Source of the DNA: Bacteroidota bacterium
GTDB taxonomy: Bacteria > Bacteroidota > Bacteroidia > Cytophagales > Cyclobacteriaceae
Assembly: GCA_018266055.1 (NCBI GenBank)
Contig: JAFDYT010000005.1
Span: 434,001 to 498,000 of the forward strand
Direction of reading: 5' to 3'
Length of the DNA: 64,000 bases
Shown here: positions 9,773 through 16,718 of the stretch, one piece after another
Position numbering within the stretch: the stretch's first letter is position 1
Layout of the letters: each line of letters starts with the position of its first letter
The notes under the pieces: generated by a model
The model's database searches: none
What the model saw: only the letters and a program-made list of their open reading frames with translations
Told to the model about the DNA's origin: nothing
Translations under genes and position numbers: made by a program

Positions 9773-10507
9773 ATGACAAACTCAAATGAAACCGGCCATG
9801 CCAAGAACGTGGCGATCTTCGACAAATCCATCCGCTTTGTAAAGGGATACGGAAACAAGTATGCACCCGCATTAGCGCGCATCCAGGTCGGCAATCTCTC
9901 GCAGACGCTCACGGCCGCAGAGCGTTCCCTGCAAAAGATAAAAGACAACAAAACGGCCTGGAACAACGCCACCAACAGCCGCGAGATCGCGTTCGGTGAA
10001 TTCAAGGCGTTGTCCACCCGCATCATGAAAGCTTTGAAAGCCACGGACGCCACCGAGCAGACCATGGCCGACGCAAAAAATGCTTACCGCAAAATCCGTG
10101 GCACACGCGCCAAAGCCATCACTCCTCCGGTGCAGGCGGTAGGGGCGGCACCTGCGGTAAAGAAAACTAAATCCGTATCGCAGCAGAGCTTTGATAAAAT
10201 GGTGGATCACCTCAACGAGCTGATCAACACCGTTGCCGCAGAGCCTTCATACGCGCCCAACGAAAATGAATTGCAGGTAGCGTCGCTCAGAAATTTACTC
10301 GCGAAGTTGAAAGCAAAAAATGCGGCCGCTGCCGATGCGGAGACGGCGCTGAAAAACGCACGCATTGAGCGCGACACCATCATGTATGCCCCCGTTACCG
10401 GCATGGCCGATGTATTTGGAGCAGTAAAAGATTATGTGGGCTCAATCTATGGCATCCGCAGCCCTCAGGTGAAGCAACTCACAGCCCTTCCGTTTACACG
10501 GCATTAA
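9773..10507 (+). CDS. Hypothetical helical protein, probably sigma-54 dependent
   Basis: A 244-residue soluble protein without signal peptide or membrane segment. It is rich in Ala and Lys and predicted to be almost all helix (for example LSQTLTAAERSLQKIKDNK and LRNLLAKLKAKNAAAADAE). A basic linker with KKTKS near residue 133 separates two helical halves. I do not recognise a family domain. It stands alone between a sigma-54-type promoter and a strong terminator, so it is a monocistronic unit. The promoter and upstream motif it shares with the Fn3 gene at 60555 suggest the two belong to one regulon. No function is assigned. Confidence 0.8.
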   Translation: MTNSNETGHAKNVAIFDKSIRFVKGYGNKYAPALARIQVGNLSQTLTAAERSLQKIKDNKTAWNNATNSREIAFGEFKALSTRIMKALKATDATEQTMADAKNAYRKIRGTRAKAITPPVQAVGAAPAVKKTKSVSQQSFDKMVDHLNELINTVAAEPSYAPNENELQVASLRNLLAKLKAKNAAAADAETALKNARIERDTIMYAPVTGMADVFGAVKDYVGSIYGIRSPQVKQLTALPFTRH

Positions 10508-10538
10508 GAAGAAAACCCGCGCTGCGTGTAGCGCCTAT

Positions 10539-10568
10539 ACCCCGCTGGTTAACCCGGTGGGGTTTTTT
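10539..10568 (+). terminator. Rho-independent terminator after the gene at 9773
   Basis: A 10-bp GC-rich stem with two G-T pairs (10539-10548 with 10554-10563), a 5-nt loop and six T at 10563-10568 lie 32 bp after the stop. Confidence 0.88.
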
Positions 10569-10865
10569 ATTTTGTCTAACATACGTGCATGCTGTGTTTC
10601 CGAAAGGAGTATACCTTATTAGAGTTAGGCGGTTACAATTGCCTCAATCTTCGCAGATGGCTCCGTCGAATTTAGTTGTTTGTTGGTCGTTATTTGTTCT
10701 TGGGCGGCTGCGCGAGGCGCGCACCGGGCTATCCGCTTTACTTCGTGCCGCTTCTATCCCTGCCGCAGAGCGAGTTTCAATTTATTCTTCTGACTCTTCA
10801 TCAGCTTTTCTGTATCACTAAAGATAAGATCAGCCTTTTACACTGGCTACACCTTTCTAAAACAA
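10569..10865. other. Gene-free stretch
   Basis: I see no convincing gene. Short frames on the plus strand lack coding character. The part around 10705-10765 is GC-rich and low in information, and looks like decayed or dispersed intergenic sequence rather than a coding region. Confidence 0.5.
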
Positions 10866-10893
10866 AATAGGATGGGCTTTTTCCCATCCTATT
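10866..10893. terminator. Perfect hairpin, likely minus-strand or bidirectional terminator
   Basis: An 11-bp perfect stem (10866-10876 with 10883-10893) with a 6-nt loop. On the minus strand it is followed by TTTTGTTTT, so it can end transcripts coming from the decayed TPR gene at 11023. The plus side has only a weak T run. Confidence 0.6.
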
Positions 10894-10993
10894 CCTTTGT
10901 TTATCTGACTTACTAAGCCGGTCTGACTTTCAATTTACGTTTTGCCATTTCAATTCACCCTCAGGCTATCTCGATAGTAAAAAGCATTGACGC

Positions 10994-11019
10994 GCCTAAG
11001 ACTTGCGCTAGTTTGGGTA
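10994..11019. repeat. 26-bp direct repeat, copy 1
   Basis: GCCTAAGACTTGCGCTAGTT followed by TGGGTA. The same 26 bases with one mismatch occur at 11643-11668. Both copies sit just downstream of the stop codon of a minus-strand gene. Confidence 0.75.
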
Positions 11020-11022
11020 GAA

Positions 11023-11580
11023 TTAGTTTTGAAGCGAGGTTAACAACGCTTTTAAATTCTTATCTTCTGGAGATTTTTCTAAGTATTCGTTCACTTCACT
11101 TTGAATGCTTCCAATGCCATATACTTTGGACTTACTTAAAAGCATAAAATAAATGGCATTTGGCTCGCCGGGATGTGCTTTAAATACCCGGTAGGAATAC
11201 CCATAAACTTTTCGATAGAGGCTCATCGCATCTTCTGGTTTATGAATTTTCTCAAGCTCACTCCCTTTGGTTAATAAAATAGTTGAATCAGCGCCCCTCC
11301 TGAGAAAACCGTCGATTGTGTTAATAGCTTCGTTGTGCCTGTCAAGCAGGATAAGCACAGGAATTTTATTCTGCCAAGCAGCGAAGGAACTGCTATCGCA
11401 CAACAGGGCTTTGTTAAATAAATCTCAGGAAGCATTCAGAGTGGATTTATTTTTAACCGGATGAAGCTGATACGCAGAAAGAGAGTCAACTCCTCGGTCA
11501 ATCCATTGCTTGCAATCCTCACTCGTGCAAGTCTTGTGCAGTTTGAATGCGCGGCGGCAGACTTGTGCCCTCTTTACTGC
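11023..11580 (-). pseudogene. Decayed TPR-type protein with an in-frame TGA
   Basis: The 3' part (11023 to about 11424) reads as TPR-like sequence: DLFNKALLCDSSSFAAW, DRHNEAINTIDGFLRRGAD, EDAMSLYRKVY, ending ALLTSLQN. The only start-like codon in this part is a TTG at 11401-11403, inside the first repeat. Upstream of an in-frame TGA (11425-11427) the same frame stays open to 11580 and still looks coding (CKQWIDRGVDSLSAYQLHP). No proper start or signal peptide is visible. I read this as the remains of a secreted or lipid-anchored TPR protein, lost by a nonsense change and loss of its 5' end. A sequencing error is the alternative for the TGA alone. Confidence 0.55.
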
Positions 11581-11642
11581 TCATAACTTAAATATAACAG
11601 CCCTAATTAAGTGGCACAAGTCACGCTCATGGCCGCGCGCTT

Positions 11643-11668
11643 GCCTAAGAATTGCGCTAGTTTGGGTA
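11643..11668. repeat. 26-bp direct repeat, copy 2
   Basis: This matches 10994-11019 in the same orientation with one mismatch (A for C at the ninth base). It lies 22 bp downstream of the stop of the type IX-sorted gene on the minus strand. Confidence 0.75.
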
Positions 11669-11690
11669 AGTGGAGGGCAGAAAAAACCAG

Positions 11691-13331
11691 TTACTTAATT
11701 ACTTCTATCCATCCCTTATATTTTTCGGGACAGCCAGGAAAAGTGAGTAAAAAATAATAGGAACCTGTGGGTAAGCTTTTGTTCGTGGGCCACTCATTTT
11801 TATAGGGGTATTGATTCCATTGAACTTCTCCCCATCGGTTCAGAATGGTAAGGCTTCCGGGCATGTCGCCAATTCCGGTGATCATCAATGTTTCGTTCTT
11901 ACCGTCGTCATTGGGAGTAACTACGTTGGGTATAAAAATCTCAGCCAGTGTATGGACCTTGGTAGTGTCTGTTACTTCGCCGCATTGATTTTTCACCGTC
12001 ACCCAGTACACTCCGCTTTTGTTCGGAACGTAAACTGAATCCGTAAATCCGGACGACCATACATACGTGGACGATGGATTGGTCGCCGACAGTCGACCAA
12101 AAGTTGAACAGTTAAAATAGTCTTTGTTAAGGTGCAGTGACGGCGGTGCCGCATAGCCGACGTGAATTGATGAGGTTGACGAGCAGTCGTACTGATTTTT
12201 TACGGCGACTGTATAGGTGCCCGGTTGATTCACCGTATATCTACTCGCCGTGGAGTTATCCTGCCAATGATACTCTTTGTAACCGGTTCCCGGACTGAGG
12301 GTTAGATGATTGCCCTGGCATAGCGTAGTATCCCGGCCAAGTGAAATTCTGGGCAAAGGATCAACTTTTATAGTTACGGTGTTATGCACGGCATATTCAT
12401 TGCAATTACGGCCCTCCACCAGATACGTAGTGGTTTCTTTGGGCGAAGCTTTAAATACATTGTCCATAGAGAGCACTGTGGCAGTGTCGGAAGCAAGAAA
12501 CCAAAACTGCTGGTCGAAATGTTCCTGCACGGAAAGAGTAGTACTCTGATTTTGACATATCTCGGTGTTACCGGTTACCGTCAAGGGTGAAAGATGAGGG
12601 TCCGGCACTTGTTCAACACTCACATCATCGATGTAATAGTATGCATTGGCATAGTAGCTATCATTCGAAAGTCCTGCGCGACCTACAGACTTAGTTTCCG
12701 GATCGTAAGAAAAATTTCCGATGATAGCGATCGTGGCCGCGGTGGTGGCGCGAAACACACCGCAGATCTTCACCCATTCAGTTGACGTGATGATTCTTTT
12801 TTCTACCACGTCAGGTACGTAATCAGGCAAAACGTAAAAAGTGGCTGGCCCGTTGTAAGACTCTTTTTTAAAACAGACCCCAAGGTTATTGGCTGCAAAT
12901 CCCATCCGGCTAGCGCACGCCACATACATTGTTACGCTATAGTAAGCTCCCACAGTTAAAGGATTTGAGAGGATAACTTGCAGATATTCCCGGTCGTTGT
13001 GCTCGTTGTTATAATGTCCGCTATACGTAAAGATACCCGCAAAGCGCTTTCCTGAATGCGGCAGTTGCGGCCCCGGCTGTACTAAAGAGGAATTGGGATT
13101 GCTCGGTTGACCGCTGAAACACGTTGGGCCCAGTGAAGTAGTAAACATATCCGGGCACCCAAATGTTGCTGAACCCCAATTACAAAAGTATTTCATGGTC
13201 ATGTTGTGGTCATCGCTGAAATCGCATACGTCGGTACCACACTCAAAGCCCGGATTTTGTACAAGGTTTTGTCCGTGTAGTACGATACATGGCAGCATCA
13301 GCATCAACATGAGTAGAAGACGAAATTTCAC
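11691..13331 (-). CDS. Secreted protein with gliding-motility (type IX) C-terminal domain
   Basis: A 546-residue exported protein with signal peptide MKFRLLLMLMLMLPCIVLHG. The N-terminal ~240 residues form a carbohydrate-binding-like beta module often seen ahead of sorting domains (ENLVQNPGFE-type start: QNLVQNPGFECG). Ig/PKD-like segments follow with a DTTLCQGNHLTLSPGTGY motif. The last ~85 residues match the CHU_C/gliding-motility-associated C-terminal domain (IPNVVTPNDDGKNETL, TILNRWGEVQW, LPTGSYYFLL). This domain sends proteins through the outer membrane by the type IX system and fixes them at the surface. It is the last gene of a minus-strand trio (15473 to 11691), 12 bp after its neighbour. 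It is probably an adhesin or surface-structure protein; the ligand is unknown. Confidence 0.9.
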   Translation of the reverse strand: MKFRLLLMLMLMLPCIVLHGQNLVQNPGFECGTDVCDFSDDHNMTMKYFCNWGSATFGCPDMFTTSLGPTCFSGQPSNPNSSLVQPGPQLPHSGKRFAGIFTYSGHYNNEHNDREYLQVILSNPLTVGAYYSVTMYVACASRMGFAANNLGVCFKKESYNGPATFYVLPDYVPDVVEKRIITSTEWVKICGVFRATTAATIAIIGNFSYDPETKSVGRAGLSNDSYYANAYYYIDDVSVEQVPDPHLSPLTVTGNTEICQNQSTTLSVQEHFDQQFWFLASDTATVLSMDNVFKASPKETTTYLVEGRNCNEYAVHNTVTIKVDPLPRISLGRDTTLCQGNHLTLSPGTGYKEYHWQDNSTASRYTVNQPGTYTVAVKNQYDCSSTSSIHVGYAAPPSLHLNKDYFNCSTFGRLSATNPSSTYVWSSGFTDSVYVPNKSGVYWVTVKNQCGEVTDTTKVHTLAEIFIPNVVTPNDDGKNETLMITGIGDMPGSLTILNRWGEVQWNQYPYKNEWPTNKSLPTGSYYFLLTFPGCPEKYKGWIEVIK

Positions 13332-13343
13332 GAGGTAAAAAAT

Positions 13344-14954
13344 TTACTTACTTTTTTTGCGGATACCCAACTTGTATTCAAAGCCAAAACGCACCGTAGT
13401 GTTTTTGGCCTGAGGAAAGTTACTCCAATCCGAAGTGTTGTACAAGAGTTGCGTCTGTCCATCTATCCGTCTAGAAATTTTATAAGTCTTCAATATCCCC
13501 GCATTAAAGCGCATGTTCCACTCCCTGGCCGGCGGATCAACTTTTGTGCGGAATACAGACTGGTGACTCATGTCAAAGTGAGTCAATTCTTCCTCACCAT
13601 GAAGGTACAACGATGGTAAAGTTCTGAAGTCGGCCAGCAAACGGAACGCCTGCACGTGGCCCGAACTCACATAGTGCTGCTTGCTGTCTACCACGAGCCG
13701 GTCGCTGAATCCGGCCCCCAGGCGCAGCCGCCCCGTGACGCGATACATCAGATACGCTGATAAGTCAACACCAACGTTTGTTGACTGATATACCTGCAGA
13801 CCAAACCCCGGCACCAACCGTTCTTTCAAAGGCTTGCCCTTCATTTCGTTAGGCACAAACTTGGGCAGGTAGCGACTGTCAGGCACATTTTTGTATTTCT
13901 TCTTTAGCTTATTCAGCTCGTTGATGCCAGCCTGAAGTTTTTCTTCCTGGCCGATGAATGGATTGGGCAGCGCCTTGGTCGAAATGTTTTTCGCATCTTT
14001 TAATCCCTTGCCGCTCTTCAGGTCTTTGAGCATGTCATCGTATTGCTCAAACGCATTCTTTTGTGTCTGCACAATAGTCTCTTCTTTTTTGAGCTCCTTC
14101 AGTTCCTTTGTGTTCGACGCTATTTTTTCGGCATCTTTTTTCAGCGAAGCCATGCGGGCGCTATCGCCTTCTTTAATTTTTTTTAAGTCTGTTTTATATC
14201 CGTCCATTTGCTTTTCAAGTACCTCAGCTTGTTTCACTTCTTTTTTTAGCCCATTGACTTCTTTGCCAAGGTCGCTTTGGGTTAGTTCTTTCCCTGGCAG
14301 GGTTTCTATTTTTTTTACTTCGCTGTTGAGGGCGTTAGTATTGGGCACGGAAGGGATCGACGTGTTGGTTAGTTTGTTCAACGCGTTGGTTTCGTTGGGC
14401 AGGTTTAGCGACGGCGTGTTGAGGTTGGGTGTGTTCGTGGGGAGGTTTACCCCTGCACTGTTTGGCAGCTTTGCATTCAGGCCTGGCGCGCGGGGCAATT
14501 TAACGGCAGAGGACAAGCCTGCTTTTGCCGTGAGCGAGTCGAGACGGGCGCGCTGGCGCTTTACTTTGCGTTGCAACGCCAGCTCGCGTCGACTCATCTT
14601 TTTTTTCAGACTGTCTTGCGGGGAGGCAAGTGCAGCGTTGAGCTTTGCGGTCTTTCGTTTTGCTTTCGCCGAAAGTGCCTGAAGCGAGATAAGGTTTTTG
14701 ATGCTGCGGTTTACGCTGTCCATCTTTTTTTGGTAGTGCGTTACCGGAAGCCCCTTCTTTCGTAGGCTGTCCATGGTGTGGGTGAGCCTTCCTTTTACTG
14801 AATCCAGTTTTTTCAGGTGGTGCTGCGAAACGGAATCAAGAGCGTGTGTGGACACATGCGCCTTAACGACAGAATCAGCTGTACTTTTTTTGCCCTGCGC
14901 GTAAGTAGTGAACGCAGTTGAGAAAACCAGCAAAAGTAAGCCCCATTTTTTCAC
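13344..14954 (-). CDS. Coiled-coil outer-membrane protein of unknown function
   Basis: A 536-residue exported protein (signal peptide ending TTYAQG). Residues ~40-150 and ~235-355 are Lys/Asp/Ser-rich coiled coil. Between them lies a low-complexity Asn/Leu/Pro stretch with repeated NLPNETNALNKLTN-like units (about 165-215). The last ~160 residues alternate hydrophobic and polar residues as in an outer-membrane beta barrel (VGVDLSAYLMYRVTGRLRLG, ending VRFGFEYKLGI). A periplasm-spanning coiled coil joined to a barrel would suit an envelope scaffold or a partner for the surface protein encoded 12 bp downstream. The family is not recognised. Confidence 0.8.
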   Translation of the reverse strand: MKKWGLLLLVFSTAFTTYAQGKKSTADSVVKAHVSTHALDSVSQHHLKKLDSVKGRLTHTMDSLRKKGLPVTHYQKKMDSVNRSIKNLISLQALSAKAKRKTAKLNAALASPQDSLKKKMSRRELALQRKVKRQRARLDSLTAKAGLSSAVKLPRAPGLNAKLPNSAGVNLPTNTPNLNTPSLNLPNETNALNKLTNTSIPSVPNTNALNSEVKKIETLPGKELTQSDLGKEVNGLKKEVKQAEVLEKQMDGYKTDLKKIKEGDSARMASLKKDAEKIASNTKELKELKKEETIVQTQKNAFEQYDDMLKDLKSGKGLKDAKNISTKALPNPFIGQEEKLQAGINELNKLKKKYKNVPDSRYLPKFVPNEMKGKPLKERLVPGFGLQVYQSTNVGVDLSAYLMYRVTGRLRLGAGFSDRLVVDSKQHYVSSGHVQAFRLLADFRTLPSLYLHGEEELTHFDMSHQSVFRTKVDPPAREWNMRFNAGILKTYKISRRIDGQTQLLYNTSDWSNFPQAKNTTVRFGFEYKLGIRKKSK

Positions 14955-14975
14955 CCTTTCAACGAGGTCATTTGG

Positions 14976-15473
14976 TTAATCCACCACTTCAAGTTTCCAT
15001 TTGCTTGTAACGTCCTTCGCGCTGTTTCTGACGGCCGTGTTAATGCTGAGTCCCACCAAGGCTACACCAATCAGCACCTGACCAGCTACTGCGCCATCAT
15101 CCGTAGTGCTTACCGTCTGGCACCCCTGGCACGAGGGCGTGGCGGGAGGGTTGAAAGCACTGATGATAGACCCAAAACCCGTAGTACCCAGCAGGAATTG
15201 CAAAAAACCAGAACCATGGCGTTTCCTCCCGAGGGCGGCAAGGTCTTCGTAGGCAATGGTCTTGCCATCGGCTACAAAAAAGGTGGGATCAATCGTGGTT
15301 ATCACCCCTTTGCGGTAAGTCGCATCGCCGTGCAACGCATACACAATGCGCATGCCGTTTTCGATGTAGATGGGTTTTTGCCGATCGGGTTTGGTAAGCT
15401 TTATTTTTTTCTGGCCATTGGCCCATGAAACCAGAAAAACAAATGCAAAAGTGAGTATTAAATGTTTGTTCAT
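14976..15473 (-). CDS. Small secreted protein with glycine-rich hydrophobic tail
   Basis: A 165-residue protein. ATG 15473 is chosen because the signal peptide (MNKHLILTFAFVFLVSWANG) starts there; an upstream in-frame ATG adds eight non-signal residues. The middle has IVYALHGDATYRKGVITTID and PTFFVADGKTIAYEDLAALG, a small beta domain seen in Bacteroidota secreted proteins. Two hydrophobic Gly-rich segments follow (FLQFLLGTTGFGSIISAF and VLIGVALVGLSINTAV). It is first in the trio 15473-11691, with a Bacteroidota-type -7 box 49 bp upstream. The function is unknown. Confidence 0.75.
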   Translation of the reverse strand: MNKHLILTFAFVFLVSWANGQKKIKLTKPDRQKPIYIENGMRIVYALHGDATYRKGVITTIDPTFFVADGKTIAYEDLAALGRKRHGSGFLQFLLGTTGFGSIISAFNPPATPSCQGCQTVSTTDDGAVAGQVLIGVALVGLSINTAVRNSAKDVTSKWKLEVVD

Positions 15474-15521
15474 AAGGTTATGAATATTAAGTCGCATTTC
15501 TCTCTACGGACACTCATCTAT

Positions 15522-15550
15522 CAAACTTACAATTACTGTGGCATTTCAAG
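15522..15550 (-). promoter_or_regulatory. Bacteroidota-type promoter for the gene at 15473
   Basis: On the minus strand TAAGTTTG (plus 15522-15529) is a perfect TAnnTTTG -7 box. A CTTG (plus 15547-15550) lies 17 bp upstream, an imperfect -33 TTTG at slightly short spacing. The expected start lies about 40 nt before ATG 15473. Confidence 0.4.
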
Positions 15551-15571
15551 TTTGTTCTCCCGGTTATCGCA

Positions 15572-15603
15572 CCGCAGAGTTCTCGAGGCGGGTAACTCTG
15601 TGG
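15572..15603. other. 10-bp hairpin between two minus-strand units
   Basis: The arms at 15572-15581 and 15594-15603 pair with one G-T, around a 12-nt loop, 17 bp after the stop of the 365-aa gene. No T run follows on either strand. It may still help separate the RHS operon from the trio downstream. Confidence 0.4.
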
Positions 15604-15620
15604 AGATGTAAGAAGCAAAT

Positions 15621-16718
15621 TCACTTCCGTTTCAACTCAATCAAAACTTTAATGGCTCGATTGCCATGTCCATCCTCCGTTACCAAAACCTCATCCATAA
15701 CGACAGTCAGGGTTTCTGATTCGATCTTATTAATAAACAGCGTACTTACACGTGTCTTACTTTTCTCTCGATCAATGATAAAGTACTCTGCAGAAGGATG
15801 GAGTTCATAAATCATTGTATCTGTTCTGTTCTTGAACCCCGAGCCCTTATATTCCTTCTCGATTATTAATTGATTTTTCAGAAAATGAAAGTCATAACGA
15901 TAAGGCAAAGCTTCCAATCCTACGGCATTGAATTTGTAAAATGTTTTGGTTTCCCAATCACCAACTAATTTACCCTGAACGCTGGTGACAATCGAATTAT
16001 CCTTCAGCGGCTCGACTTTATAGTTATTTTTAGAAATAATTGATCGACCGGCCCTGATAATCCTCGGATAGAAATTCACTTCAATCCTAATATTAGAAAT
16101 TTTGATAACCTGAATAAAAGCATATAAGCTTTCCGAGACTATAACATTATTTTGTTCTTCTCCGCCATAAATCATTTTGCCACATTGCAATATCGAAATA
16201 GAGGAGTCAACCGGTATTATAGCACAACTTCCCTGAGTGTTCAGTTTTCCCCTGCGTACTAAGTCTTTTCGTTCAAAAAAAATTTTCACACTTTGCTGAT
16301 CAGTCCACGATTGATCCTTAAATGGATTTACTTTTATTCCCTTGCGAAGCGGAATTAAAACAAATTTGGGCATCGGCGTTTTCAAAAGTGAGTCTTTTAA
16401 AATTATCCCTTCAACATCATTTTCCTCCAAAGTAAAAAAGGCTTTTTCTCCTTCTGTCTTCATCTTGATTTTAATGCCCCATGGGCTATCGAGGAATGAA
16501 CCACAAGCAAACCACTCATAACCGCGCTTCCAAATAAAACCTCTTACCTCAAGCACTGTATCAATCTTTAGCTCCTTGGTCTTCCTATCTATGCTTGTGT
16601 GTATATTTTTTTGATAAAGCAGATAGCGATGGTCTGAATTTTGACTGTAAGCAATATTCGACAGGAGAATCACAGATAAGAAAATGATCCCCCTTGATTT
16701 TTCTATTTTGGTCTCCAT
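15621..16718 (-). CDS. Secreted hypothetical protein, possible partner of the RHS tail
   Basis: A 365-residue protein with an N-terminal hydrophobic segment (about residues 10-25, ending IAYSQ), so probably periplasmic or surface-exposed. The rest is mixed alpha/beta with no motif I recognise (YLLYQKNIHTSIDRKTKEL; WKRGYEWFACGSF). Its start overlaps the end of the RHS gene by 16 bp, so the two are translated together. A gene directly behind the variable tail of an RHS protein is the usual place for an immunity gene, but the export signal and length are unusual for one. Its AT-richer composition matches the RHS tail rather than the genes at 11-15 kb. The function is open. Confidence 0.75.
   Translation of the reverse strand: METKIEKSRGIIFLSVILLSNIAYSQNSDHRYLLYQKNIHTSIDRKTKELKIDTVLEVRGFIWKRGYEWFACGSFLDSPWGIKIKMKTEGEKAFFTLEENDVEGIILKDSLLKTPMPKFVLIPLRKGIKVNPFKDQSWTDQQSVKIFFERKDLVRRGKLNTQGSCAIIPVDSSISILQCGKMIYGGEEQNNVIVSESLYAFIQVIKISNIRIEVNFYPRIIRAGRSIISKNNYKVEPLKDNSIVTSVQGKLVGDWETKTFYKFNAVGLEALPYRYDFHFLKNQLIIEKEYKGSGFKNRTDTMIYELHPSAEYFIIDREKSKTRVSTLFINKIESETLTVVMDEVLVTEDGHGNRAIKVLIELKRK

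Noticed and set aside
9658-10065. Minus-strand frame opposite the gene at 9773
   Set aside because: It is a shadow of the helical gene: low-complexity sequence, and it would run across the sigma-54 promoter.
10585-10870. Short plus-strand frames in the gap after the gene at 9773
   Set aside because: They have no coding pattern, no start context and overlap each other; the region is treated as gene-free.
11612-11626. GG-N10-GC match (TGGCACAAGTCACGC) resembling a sigma-54 promoter
   Set aside because: The -12 half is poor (ACGC), it lacks the upstream motif, and no plus-strand gene follows.
13954-14682. Long plus-strand frame opposite the coiled-coil gene
   Set aside because: It mirrors the Lys/Ser-rich minus gene (Phe/Ser-rich nonsense) and has no promoter or partner.
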